Of a stretch of DNA of 64,000 bases, positions 49,277-60,802 are shown piece by piece. The DNA is from Hydrangea macrophylla. Taxonomy: Eukaryota > Streptophyta > Magnoliopsida > Cornales > Hydrangeaceae. The notes under the pieces are model-generated. The model saw only the letters and a program-made list of their open reading frames with translations, made no database searches and was not told the DNA's origin. The stretch is taken from positions 1,309,501 through 1,373,500 of the forward strand of contig CM066988.1 in NCBI GenBank assembly GCA_033977485.1. The letters are read 5' to 3'. The translations under genes were made by a program, and so were the position numbers. The first letter of the stretch is position 1. Every line of letters begins with the position of its first letter.

Positions 49277-50738
49277 AGCTCTAGGACTGTCACATTACAT
49301 AAGTTACTCTAAAGGTGAATGTCAATCGGTGTATTTATGAAAAGCCTAGGGCTACTAGTTAGGAAAACCCAAAATCAACCTAGGGCTATTAGTTTAGAAA
49401 AACCTAAAATCTTCTTTGTGGGTTATAAGAAACATTTCTATATATTCAAGTCTTTGATAGATGACTTTTTATTGAATAAGATTTGTGTTATGTTAAATGT
49501 CATGTTTAAAATAGGTTCTGTGCAAGGATGGATCTGGGGAGAGGAGAGAGTAGGGGCAGCTACCTCGTAGATATGGAAAAGAAAACGTCTATTTACATTA
49601 GCAGTATTCATCAATATGCATATACGGAGTATCATACAACTATTTGTAGGTCTCAATAGAGAGTAACAAAGTGTCACTTGTGATAATATGGGCATAAAGT
49701 TAAATGGGTGCCATTTGATATACCAGCAATGGTCACATTCAGAGACTAACCAAGTTCTAGTGTGTAATAAACATTAGTGTATGTGTGATAGTTTTATAAC
49801 AGAAAGACCCATGCTAAGATATATAATGTGAGGATGAGTAGAGGGTGGTGCCTTGTCAGCAACGACGCAGCTTGGCCGCTGGCTTTTGTAGAAATAAAGA
49901 TGCGTGCATGACCATCATTTCTCTACTTAATTTCTCTCGTCACACGTTATCCGTTTACTATTTCTAATCAATTCGGCTGCATATATTTTTTCTTATGGTC
50001 AAATATCTATAAAACTTTTAGAAGAGAGAAAAGAGGTAAAGTCAGGGTTGTGTTGGGAGTCTTTTGTTGGTCGGTGTGGTACAAAGGGCCTGGAAGGAGA
50101 CGTTTTAACTACCATACCTAACCCTATCCCACAATTGAAGATTTTTAAATTAATGCCCCCCATTAGAGCAAGCCATGTGGGTTGGAATACCCCCACAGTT
50201 CTATTCTCTTGCATCATCATTTTCTTCTCTCTTTTTTTTTAAATAAAAAATTCCAAATCTCATCATCATCTGAAACAACCTTTGAACAATTTGAATCAAA
50301 ATCTTCCCACATCATTAAAGAAGAAGCTTTTAGTTCTGTGCATCGATCCTAAATAAAGTGGACATAAAGAATCATACATGATGAGGGAGGGATAGAGAGG
50401 GGAGGTCCATCTCTAGAAATGAAATTTGATGGGTTTGAAGGCCATGTGACTCACATCATATCACATCTGCTGCCTGGTCTAATACTAGGTAAATATCCGA
50501 CAACATACATGCTAGTGATTCACGATTATAAGAGTGTACCTTTATTTTATTTTATTTTTTATTTTTAGCCAATAGACCAGTATTTAAACTTAGGTTTCGA
50601 AAGTGTTTAGATTAGTTTAACATTTCAACACTTAAATAAATTAATTGAAAAATTAGGTTGAAAAAAGTAACTTAGTAATTCAGCACTCGGCACTTAATAT
50701 TTCAGCTAACCCAAACACTCTTACATGAGTTTCGTTTA
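49277..50738. other. Unassigned DNA between elements
   Basis: No gene supported. 49346-49411 is a 33-bp imperfect direct duplication (AGGGCTAYTAGTT and AAAACC words). AT-rich with short poly-T runs near 50230 and 50555. Confidence 0.4.
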
Positions 50739-50743
50739 GGTTC

Positions 50744-51239
50744 TGATACGCCCAAAATTATGGGCAGTTTCCTACTCAAGCTAAAAGACTAATGGAAAGT
50801 GCATCTATTTCCTAATCCAATTAGAAAACCCCCACAATTAATGTCAATCAATCCTAATACAATTAGAAAACTTACTTGATGGGTGTCAATCACATCCTAA
50901 TGGAATTATATTTCCTTATCCATGTAAGAGTAGGTCTCTTACCTCTATAAAAGAGATCTCTCACCCCTCATTAGGGGGATCAACTCTTTAGTCTACACAG
51001 CACCTCTACAAAATTCACCATTATATGCATACACCCGGCCGGTATTACTGGGAGTGCCGCCCCTCTTTGTTGGCTCACCAGGCCCGCCGGTGATCTGCTA
51101 GTGAACGTGCTCGGACACACCCGTGGACGTAGGTACCTTCATTAACAGGGCCGAACCACATACAAAAAATAGTCTCTCACTCTATCTCCCTCTCTCCTAA
51201 ATTGCTTTACTTTACTGTTACCAATTTTTGGCAACATCA
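50744..51239 (+). repeat. 5' LTR of gag-only element copy 2
   Basis: 496 bp from TGATACGCCC to GGCAACATCA, partner of 53911-54406. TATA in TCTATAAAAGAGATC. Confidence 0.92.
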
Positions 51240-51300
51240 GCTTGGCGCCGTCTGTGAGAACGACAAATTTTCTCATCAACAAAACTCTTGGCTGATCGTA

Positions 51301-52566
51301 ATGCCACCAAAGAAGGGTAAGAAGGCTGCGCAGCAGTCCGACCGGGATGTTTTTTCGGCCCCGGCGTCGACTACAGCAGTCCTGACATTTGAGCAAATCA
51401 CTACAACCCTCACACAACTCTTGGAGGGCCAGCGTCAAATCCAGCAACAGATCGAAGCCCTGCTAGCCCAGCAAAGCAATCCTCCAGTGGCCGGGAAACA
51501 ACCCGGGAACGTTGCGTACGGTCGAGAACCGATCTTGACCAGACAACGGGCCCAAGCCAACCCGTCCCGTGTTGAGGATGTCAAAGACGTCAGCAGTGGG
51601 CCTGCTGCCCGAGGGGAAAGGCGGGAGCATATGGCCCGGGAATCAGTCTTGGGTCACTCGGTTAAGAGCCGAGTCGTCCCTAAGCGAACGGTTACCCGGG
51701 GTCATAGCCGAGCCCGCTCCCAGAGGACAGCACTCCGCCATGAAGAAGAAGGCCCTTCCACCAACCCGACCAGTTCCTCGGATACCGGTCGGGAAGGAGT
51801 GGAAGCCCGAATCAAGGACTTACAGAAGCAGATCGACGGAGTGGCCAAAAAGCTTAGTCAAAACTGTGTTCCGAATCAAGTCAATACCGAGACAGAGTCA
51901 CCGTTCTCCAGCCAGATCACGAGGTTCTCCATCCCGCGCAAATTCAAGCAACCTCAGCTAGATTCATACAACGGCTCGGGAAGCCCGGTCGACCACGTCC
52001 GGACCTACAAGGTTCAGATGGCCCTAGCCACCAACTCCGATGAATTACACTGCCTAGCCTTCCCCAGCACTTTGAAAGGCCCGGCCATGCAGTGGTTCTA
52101 CTCCTTGGAGCCCCGATCGGTCTGCAGTTTCAAACAACTCAGCAAGCAGTTCATCAACCAGTTCGCCGGTATGCATGAGCGACCAAAGCCAGCTATGCAG
52201 CTACTGACAGTCAGACAACAGAGTAATGAGTCCCTCAAGGAGTTCACCGACCAGTTCAACCAACAGAAGCTTCAAATCCGTAATTTGAACGAGACAATCG
52301 CCATCATAGCCTTCTGCTCGGGAGTTCAACACACCAAGTGTGCCGCGTCGTTCCACAGAAACTGACCGAAAACTTTGGTTGAGCTCTCTGAGAGGGTTGG
52401 AAAATATATTGACACTGAAGAGTTTCTGAAGACCAAATACACCGGGCAAGAAAGCAACGAGTCTTCCAGAAGTAAGAGAAAGCGAGATCAGCTCGGGAGT
52501 TCTGACAGTTCTTCCAGTTCACGGTGGTCTGAGTCTGGCAATCCCGACCCGACCACCGGTTCATAG
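51301..52566 (+). pseudogene. Gag of the gag-only element copy 2, one nonsense codon
   Basis: Starts at the same ATG as copy 1 (MPPKKGKKAAQQ) and aligns through the capsid domain (FKQPQLDSYNGSGSP, LKGPAMQWFYSLEP). At 52363-52365 a CGA of copy 1 is TGA here, a C-to-T change at a CpG, which ends the frame after 355 codons. The same frame then stays open to 52566 and encodes the rest of the serine-rich C-terminus (SRSKRKRDQLGSSDSSSSSR). Only this one lesion is visible, so inactivation is recent. Confidence 0.85.
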
Positions 52567-52809
52567 CAGTCCGGGTCAGACAGCCTTGACCGGACCTCCA
52601 GCTCACAACAGGCATGGTTCGACAGTCCTGACCCGACCTCCAGTTCACATCGGTCAGATCAAGCAGTTCCGGCTTTGACTCCAGCACATAAAAATCAGGA
52701 GCCCGAAGATCGTGATCCGACCCCCTGTCTCCATCATTCTAGATGAGCCCGACTATAGTGGTACTTGCCTTATCACTACGTAAGGCTCCACTGATTCTCA
52801 GAGAGCTCA

Positions 52810-53060
52810 TCCAAAGACCTCGGGCCTAACTCCGAGGCAGATAAAAAGACCTCGGGCCTAACCCCGAGGCAGTTAAAAAGACCTCGGGCCTAACCCCGAG
52901 ACATCCAAAGATCTCGGGCCTAACCCCGAGGCATAAAAAGACCTCGAGCTCCGAACTCAGGCACTAAAAAGACCTCGAGCTCCGAACTCAGGCACTAAAA
53001 AGACCTCGGGCTCTGAACCCAGGCACCAAAGACCTCGAGGTCACGCCCGAGGCACCGGCT
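52810..53060 (+). repeat. Hairpin tandem array of copy 2
   Basis: About eight units: four with CCTCGGGCCTAACCCCGAGG-like inverted repeats and four with the GAGCTCCGAACTCAGG type. The shorter state suggests that the ten-unit array of copy 1 is an expansion. Confidence 0.9.
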
Positions 53061-53910
53061 TCGCTTAGGTCCAACCGACGATGGAGGCAAACCTCCTAGG
53101 AGGCTGATGATGGCAAGCTTCAAAAGACCCTGCAACCACCATGTTCCAGGTCGGTTACCTACAGATCATAGCCTCTTTAAGACCCTCGTCTTAGCGAAAG
53201 CTTGGGGGGCAAGATGGCGTAGTGAACTAAATAGGTAATCAAACCGGGTATTTACAGGCCTCACGGATAACCAAGTCAAAATCTTGGACAACCCGAGCAC
53301 CTACAGTACTCAGAGGCTTTAACTCCACTTAGGTCCAGACCGACGATAGAGGTGACTAAAATCTCTTAGGTTGGCCGACGATAGAGGAGCAAAAGGACCC
53401 TAAAGTAACGTGATTTAGGTCGGCTCCACCAACATGGTCAAGCTCTTCTCCCAATAGTCTTGACGAAGGGTGGCCGGGCGGAAGACAACCATCCTGGGGA
53501 GTTAACAGTAAAAAGGACCCTAGAGCAGTACGCTTTAGGTCGGCTTTTCCAACATGGTAAAATCCTTCTACCCACAGCCTTGACGAAGGTTTACAGGCAG
53601 ACGATAGTCATCCTGGGAGCTAACTCAAGCAAAAAAGACTCTGAAGTAGGCCGAGTCTCAACTCTTGGTCACTTCCCGAGCATTCAAAGACTCTGAATTA
53701 GGCCGGGTCTCAACTCCCGGTCAGTTCCCGAGCACCTAAAGGTCCCGAGCTAGGCTGGGTCTCAACTCTCAGCCAGTTCCCGAGGATTCACCAAGCTTAG
53801 AAGCCCCGAGGCAGCTTCCACAGGCACTCAGACAGCGGCAAGTAACATCAAACTGATTTCCAAACTTGCCCCAATATAGCATCTGGCCAATCTTGGAAAT
53901 GGGGGGCAGC

Positions 53911-54406
53911 TGATACGCCCAAAATTATGGGCAGTTTCCTACTCAAGCTAAAAGACTAATGGAAAGTGCATCTATTTCCTAATCCAATTAGAAAACCCCC
54001 ACAATTAATGTCAATCAATCTTAATACAATTAGGAAACTTACTTGATGGGTGTCAATCACATCCTAATGGAATTATATTTCCTTATCCATGTAAGAGTAG
54101 GTCTCTTACCTCTATAAAAGAGACCTCTCACCCCTCATTAGGGGGACCAACTCTTTAGTCTACACAGCACCTCTACAAAATTCACCATTATATGCATACA
54201 CCCGGCCGGTATTACTGGGAGTGCCGCCCCTCTTTGTTGGCTCACCAGACCCGCCGGTAATCTGCTAGTGAACGTGCTCAGACACACCCGTGGACGTAGG
54301 TACCTTCATTAAAAGGGCCGAACCACATACAAAAAATACTCTCTCACTCTATCTCCCTTTCTCCTAAATTGCTTTACTTTACTGTTACCAATTTTTGGCA
54401 TCATCA
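53911..54406 (+). repeat. 3' LTR of gag-only element copy 2
   Basis: 496 bp, follows the PPT AATGGGGGGCAGC and ends GGCATCATCA before GGTTC. Confidence 0.92.
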
Positions 54407-54411
54407 GGTTC

Positions 54412-55512
54412 TATTGTCACTGCCTTCACCCATCATGAAACTGCAACACCTATTCATCGATATTGCCTTAGTTTAGCCCCCACGTGACTTTTTAAAAGTA
54501 CCTTATGAAATTTATTATGAAATTGTTTGATAATTTTGTACAAGTGACACATTACTTTTCAAAAAAATATCATGAAACCAAAAAGCAACCTTGACCTTTT
54601 AAAACCCGCATTCTAGAACTTTTAAAAGGTCTCCTAAAAAAAAACCCTAAGTTTAATTTTTGCAAAGCTCATAAACTAGTTACCAAATGAATTAACATGA
54701 AATGGTGCTTTAAAAAAGGGGAAGCACCAAAATAGGGGCCAAACTATGCCATTTTCTATCCCTTTGCATATCATTTTAGTGTTTTGGGGGAAGGAAACCA
54801 TCACAAAAACTTTCACAACAAAGAAAAATGAAGGAAATTTGTTTCCAGTGTTTTTATGGAATGTTGGGTAACCAGCTGTTGGGGCAAAAGAGTAGAGTGA
54901 ATTTTTATTCACTCCATTTTTGTTCACCCTCGCTAACCCATCACCAATATGCTCACATGTGTCTTCCATTTCCATTTTATCCATGCTTTAGCAACACAAT
55001 TACTGAATGAGACATGTATGGGACATATGTCAACATGGTGATTGTGGATGAACAAAAATGAGGTAAACAAAAATGTAATCAAAGAATAAGGGTTAATTAG
55101 TCCAAGTCCGGCCAGGTTCCTTTTTCAGTACTAGGTTCACGCCATAAGTCTTTTTATTGAAATGACACTTGTATAATTTTCTGAAACAAAATGCCCATTT
55201 GAATCCCACGTATCTATTTCTCTCTCCTACGGTTGTGTCAGGCATGGATTCAGAAATCTGGTCTAGGGGGAGCGAAGGCGTACCGAAAAAAAATTGGAGC
55301 TTATACATTTTTGATGATACATACAAAAATGTTCAGTAAAATCAAAGCTCATCCACCATACCGAGGAGTGCCTGGTTCATCTAGGAACTGTGTCATCTCC
55401 AACCTCTTCCTGAGCAGTATACTAGGCGTCCCGAGGCCTGACCAACAAGTCGGGATTGCAACACTGGACCGGCCCGGCCCACCACAGATACATCACGTCC
55501 CAACCCAGGGCA
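54412..55512. other. Unassigned DNA
   Basis: No gene supported. AT-rich with A runs (54560-54660); 55240-55310 begins with GGCATGGATTCAGAAATCTG, like ends of small non-autonomous DNA elements, but no partner end was found. Confidence 0.4.
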
Positions 55513-55917
55513 TGATCCAAAATATCCAGACAATTTCCTATACAAGTTAGAAAACTAATGGAAATGGAAGATTATTTCCTAATCCAATTAGGAAACTCAC
55601 ACGATTTGTGTTAATCAATCTTTATCGGATTGATTACATTTACTTGCCTTGTAGGAGGTTTTTTATACTATAAAAGAAAACCCTCCCCCCATAGAAAGGG
55701 ATCGCAAAACTTATCTTACACGTATATACATATTATCGATCCGGTCGTTCTCTTGTGCTCCATCCCTTTGCTGGTTCACCACAGGCCACCGGCGATTTTA
55801 TAGTGCAAGAGCTCCAACACACACGTGAACGTAGGTCTCTTCATTAGCAGAGCCGAACTACATACAATTTTTCTTGTCTTTTTCTTCTTGTCTCTAACCC
55901 TAATTTCAGCATCATCA
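55513..55917 (+). mobile_element. Diverged solo LTR related to the gag-only family
   Basis: Starts TGATCCAAAATATCCAG and ends TTCAGCATCATCA. It follows the gag-only LTR along its length: AATTTCCTATACAAG, AACTAATGGAAATG, TCCTAATCCAATTAGGAAAC, CTATAAAAGAAAACCC, GCTGGTTCACCA, AGCCGAACTACATAC. It is roughly 100 bp shorter and clearly divergent. No PBS, interior or target duplication follows. Confidence 0.7.
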
Positions 55918-56098
55918 ATTGATAACGAGATAAAAAAAGATAATGAGATAAATACATATAGAGAAATAAATAAAAATTATTTGAATCAGGTAGATCGATT
56001 TTTAAATTAATCTTAGAATTTAAGTTTATTTAATTTATAAACACATACCCAACTTTTTCAAAAGTTACATATCAACATCAATTTAAAAAAAAAAAAAC

Positions 56099-56129
<31 letters not shown>

Positions 56130-56718
56130 GCTGTGGGGTGTTGCTTAATTATTTTGAAAAAACATTTAGTGGGGGTAAGTGTATATACTTAATGTGTATT
56201 TCCGAATAATGCTAGTATAATTATGTGAGTTTTTTCACATCTAGGGGGGGTTACCCCTGTGTCGTCATTTAATTAACTTTGAAAACCCATACTTTTTTTT
56301 AACATCATAAAGGCATTTTATTAATAGAAGATTATCAAAAAATCCCTGATCGATGTTTGTACTTTAACGGTTAAAGGACACCCATAAATTTTTTTTTTAT
56401 ATAATAAATTTTTTTTTTATATAGCAAGCATGAAAATTTAATTCATCACAACAATGGCAAGTTCCGAAAGGACCAAATACAAACAAAAGAAAGAAAAAAA
56501 AAATACATGATTAAGCACAACAACATTCTGGCCCTGTACTGCAATCACCAAAGCTATGATATCTCAGACTATAGGGTAGCTCAATACTAAACCGTCTGAA
56601 GGAGAAAGCTTGCCAACAACCACAACAAAGATCAGAACTCCAAAGTCACTGTGACTGTGAAAGAGCTCCATCAAACACTAGATCTGACGAAAATATGCCA
56701 GATCTGGGAGCAACCACG
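55918..56718. other. AT-rich spacer with a 29-base poly-G run
   Basis: 56100-56128 is an uninterrupted run of 29 G after a run of about 13 A. Poly-T stretches lie near 56291 and 56390-56420. No gene seen. Confidence 0.6.
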
Positions 56719-58106
56719 TGTAATGGCCTATATTTTAATTTATGTATTAATCTAAAATTAATTGTGAAGTGCTGATATCATTATTTGATTAGTAGGTATT
56801 CGTGTACGAAACTTTTAAATTATGGGCACAGTGGCATTTTGGTAATTTTCACCTGTGTTGGACTTACTGTCCAGAAAATTCGAAATATTTATTTCTGGGA
56901 AAAGATGCGTATGACAGAATAATTTACTACTGGTGTTTTAAGTTTTGTCATTTCTGGTACGGTTAGTGAGTTATATCAGTTTTGGTAAGGTGTACAACGT
57001 ACTTTGAGACTTGTACCATTCCACTCACTATAAATACACCACTTAGATATTTTGAGACATAATATACTATCAATACATCTTTGTAAAATGTGGTTATCTT
57101 CTTCCTCTCTCTCTAGAAACTCCATTAAACATAAAGCTTCAAGCTTTAAACTTGAAATCATTTCTTTCCTCTCATTTCCTCCTACTAGTTCTATGGAGTT
57201 AATTGATCCTTGCAAGTAGAAGCTTCTTTGGGTGCATTCATTTTGCATAACCCCCAATATTTTCTCTTGGAAGATTTTCTCAAAACATGAGGTAGTTCCA
57301 TTATAACTCTCTCTAATACTATGTATTATATGTAAACTAGTGTAAATCTAGGATACTACATGTTTTCCTTGAGATTTACTTAGTTTATTTTAAAGTCTAG
57401 ATTTTCTAGGTTTGGTGTCTATGCGTTAAATTGCAAGCCTTATATGCTACTTGAACCTTGGATGTTAAGTTTTCAAGTTACAAGCATGATTAGTTTCCAT
57501 AGTAGTGAAAGCATGTCTACATGTTGAATGCTTTTGAATTGAAAGCTTGAGTATATTGATGTTCATAGTTCTTTGAAACTTATGAGTTAATGGTATATTA
57601 TTGAGAAACATAACATTTATTATGTTACTTTACAATTCATAGACATGGTTATTGGATATTGTCATTTTCATTCATAGACATGAACATGGTACGAAAATGA
57701 TTTTGGGAAAAGACCTCTTTATGAGGGACTTTCAAAATTTGAAAAGGGAACATATCCATGTGGCTGACTATCAAGTTTTGATAGAAGAAAAACCTCCATG
57801 TGTAGGGAAGTTTATAACAAAAGGCCTACAGGCGAGTTTAAACCTTGTTTTGGCAAATCACAGCATTGCATTTCACTTTTAGAGTTATATGCGAACTACT
57901 GGGCCGTTGTACTCAAGGAACTATGTAAACCCCCTTTTTAGGATTAGATTGCCAACTCAAGGAGTCGAGTGTGAAGGCTCCATTTGTGGAGTTTGACTTG
58001 GAAATGTAATAAATAGCATTTTTAACATTTCAAAACTATGTAATTTGATTATTTGATTCAATCTGAAATGTGTAACGATTGTCGTATGTTTTAGGCAACT
58101 GATACA
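56719..58106 (+). mobile_element. Gypsy-type LTR candidate
   Basis: Starts TGTAATGGCC after CACG. CACTATAAATACACC at 57027-57041 is a good TATA box, followed by a leader rich in CTCTCT and TTTCT. Further on CGAACTACTGGGCCGTTG and GTACTCAAGG (57890-57920) resemble conserved blocks in long plant gypsy LTRs. The end at GATACA is a guess; no PBS is visible. Confidence 0.4.
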
Positions 58107-58329
58107 TGAGGTTTGTAAACTTTATAAACGTTTTAAAACTACAAACATTCATACATGTAATAGTTGAATTACAAACATCCGACTTTCTTTGACTATCATG
58201 AACATCTTCATTGGCTCGAAATTTGGGACCTTGAATCCCTTGACTTGGGTATTGATAATCAAATCTTTGTTAGAACTTTTGATTACGATATTGTTGGGAA
58301 CCAATGTAGTGCTGCAGAATTCTCTACTA

Positions 58330-58560
58330 GTAAAAACAGTTGACTGGGCCTCCAATCAGTCGACTGGACCAGGCATTTTCCAGAAATGTGCTCTCTGTAA
58401 TTCAAGAAACAGTCAACTGACACCCCGATCAGTCGACTGGACCTGCAAGCCTCCATTCGACTGATTAAAAATAGTCGACTGGATTTAAAAAAAAAAAAGG
58501 TACTCTCTATAATTCATAAAATAGCGACTGACATCCCTGATTAGTCGACTGGATCTGCCA
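58330..58560 (+). repeat. Repeated CAGTCGACTGG words, Copia LTR remnant
   Basis: AGTCGACTGG or a one-base variant occurs about seven times in 230 bp at uneven spacing. The same word is seen in the LTR remnant at 47540-47660. AGGGGGGCTGAATAGG at 59382 could be the far end of the same LTR. Much decayed. Confidence 0.45.
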
Positions 58561-58899
58561 GTCTCAAATTTCTCTGTTTTTGAAAACTATGAACAGTTTC
58601 ACAACATAGTGCCTACACTCTATGTAATTCCATTCATGCCATTTAAGTAAATCATTTCTCTCTTCCATCTATTATTTTCTTAAGTCATTAATGTAATTAA
58701 CTTAACACCCTCTATTTGGATTTAAAAAAAATACTTGCAAAATCTAATTCCTTATAGAAAAAAAGTCAATTTTCCCTCCGAAGGCAAAAATTACCGATTT
58801 CAAATAATTCTCCAATTCTGTATTGTGTATATATAAGGCTGACTTGAAAGACCAACATTCTCTTGCCCTTAAATACTATTTTCATACTCTTGATTGTGT

Positions 58900-58965
58900 A
58901 GAATGGGCGGAGAAAAAGGATTCATATAGCCGACCCCAATTGATTGGGACACAAGGCTTAGTTTG
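58900..58965 (+). mobile_element. 3' tail of an RTE-type LINE or related SINE
   Basis: GGGCGGAGAAAAAGGATTCA is followed by TAGCCGACCCCAATTGATTG, GGACACAAGGCTTAG and TTTGCTTTG. This is the well-known 3' end shared by plant RTE LINEs and Au-like SINEs. The 5' part is not recognisable. Confidence 0.6.
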
Positions 58966-59671
58966 CTTTGATTTTGCTTGCTGATTTACATCCTTAAATC
59001 TTATCATCATATCTCATCGTATTTTCTGAATTCAAATCCGACATACAGTGAATAGTTCACACATATCTTTATCACCATCTTGATTTTCAACATCAACATT
59101 ACTCTCATCAAGTCGTTGCACATCAACATTTCATGTTGTAGAATTCCATCCCCAAAAGTTTACATGTATGGAAATTCGTTCATGGAAAACAGATCAATGG
59201 TGTTTTTGAGTTTGCATTCACCGTTTTCATTTTCACCACCAATTGTCGTTTTCTGAAACTTAATATGTCTTTGATAAATTAATTTAATGTTAACATACCC
59301 AATTTATGTTGCTCAACCATCTTGTATTTCACATATATTGAAGCAAACTGAAAGTTGCCTACTATATATTCAATCGATCAAGAGGGGGGCTGAATAGGTC
59401 TATATGCAGGCTAAATATTGAATGCAACTGTTGCATAATTCTACATGGTATCACAAACAAATAAGGAGTATGCATTAATCCATTTGGCCCTCTATTTCTA
59501 TGGGACAACTTAGCAAAAAACTAATCCAACTTAGCAAATTTGAAATCTTGTGAGAGGGGATAAAATCCCACATGGTATCCCTGTGATACCCGATTTATAC
59601 TCCTATATTCAGAATATAACTAAATAAAAATTATGCATAAACTAATTAGAATGTGATCGTATTCACGTGAA

Positions 59672-59956
59672 CATGGGGGAGGAGCCACGATTCGGTCTTA
59701 GGAGGGGCACAAGGTTACATGGGTTTCAAAAGCAGCGCTTCCATCCTGGATTTTTTGGGTAAAAATTTTGTAATTTTTTTTTATTATTTTGTAATTTTGT
59801 AATTTTTTTAAATTTTTAAATTTTTTTTTTTATTTTTGCTGTTTTAAAAATTGTGTGGTTATTCCATGTGTTTCACATATAATTATGGGTTAAAGGGTAA
59901 AACACTAATATTGAAGACAATTCATAACTCTTTCAAACAAAATTGTGTATATATGC

Positions 59957-60036
<80 letters not shown>

Positions 60037-60345
60037 GTTGTTGTTGTTGTTGTTTTTGTTTTACTAATTTCACTTATAAAACAAAGAATCTTATATCTTC
60101 AAAAAGGAAGTCTATAAGGGCTTAACTATTCGAGGCTAATTGAGCAAAGATGATTTGTATTTGGATGGCAAATAAAAAACTGCAAGGACCAAAGTGAGAT
60201 TTCTGAGTTTAGAAGGCGAAGATTAAAATTTTAGTGGGGCATAAATATATAGAACATAAAATATGTGGGTTAAAAATAGAAATTTAAAAGGCTGTGAAGA
60301 GACACATCCCCCCACCCTACATGTACCTCCGCCCCTACATAAACA
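59672..60345. mobile_element. Candidate non-autonomous DNA element with a microsatellite inside
   Basis: GGGGGAGGAGCCACGATTCG at the left and CATGTACCTCCGCCCCTAC at the right are imperfect inverted ends, of a type common in plant DNA elements. No transposase. The family and target duplication are unclear. Confidence 0.35.
59957..60057 (+). repeat. (ATT)n(GTT)n microsatellite
   Basis: About 25 ATT triplets with one break near 59986 followed by about 6 GTT triplets. The 88-codon Ile/Val frame over it is an artefact of the repeat. Confidence 0.95.
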
Positions 60346-60802
60346 ATACGTATAAATCATTCACACAAAACACCAAATATACATGGAAATCACTGTGATG
60401 GGTGAAAAATCATAAGCAATTGAAGATCCACTAGAAAGAGGAAACGTATAATTCAACTCAATTTTGACTACAAACATGGAATCACCAACCTATGTATTGC
60501 ACCTACACTGAGCTTGCACTTTCTTCTTTTTGTAGAAGACCTCGCTTCATCTTCAAACTCTCGCTTCAACGGTCTCGCACCAAATGCAACACCAAAAATG
60601 AATCACTCGTTGTGTGTTTCTAACTCTGAATTGATGGATAGCTGTTTAGGATTAGATTTTAATTGGATAAAGTAGGATTTAGTCCCTAATAGCTTTTTCT
60701 AGAAATAGGTCATTCCTATATTTGAATCTAGAAATGAGTCCCTTTGTGTTACTAAAGACATAAGTACCACTATTCATTTTTCACGCGCATACAATACATA
60801 TC
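60346..60802. other. Unassigned DNA
   Basis: No gene, terminal repeat or RNA recognised. Confidence 0.4.

Larger units (their letters stand above)
50744..54406 (+). mobile_element. Gag-only (TR-GAG-like) LTR retrotransposon, copy 2
   Basis: 3663-bp element with target duplication GGTTC at 50739-50743 and 54407-54411, so it transposed independently of copy 1. Same order of LTR, PBS, gag, hairpin array, non-coding repeats, PPT and LTR, and again no pol. Its LTRs are 496 bp each and differ at only a few sites. Confidence 0.93.

Noticed and set aside
54676..55326. Frames of 60-102 codons on both strands
   Set aside because: No conserved motif; AT-rich spacer with overlapping frames in both directions.
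59851..60117. 88-codon Ile/Val-rich frame resembling a membrane protein
   Set aside because: It is the translation of an (ATT)n(GTT)n microsatellite.
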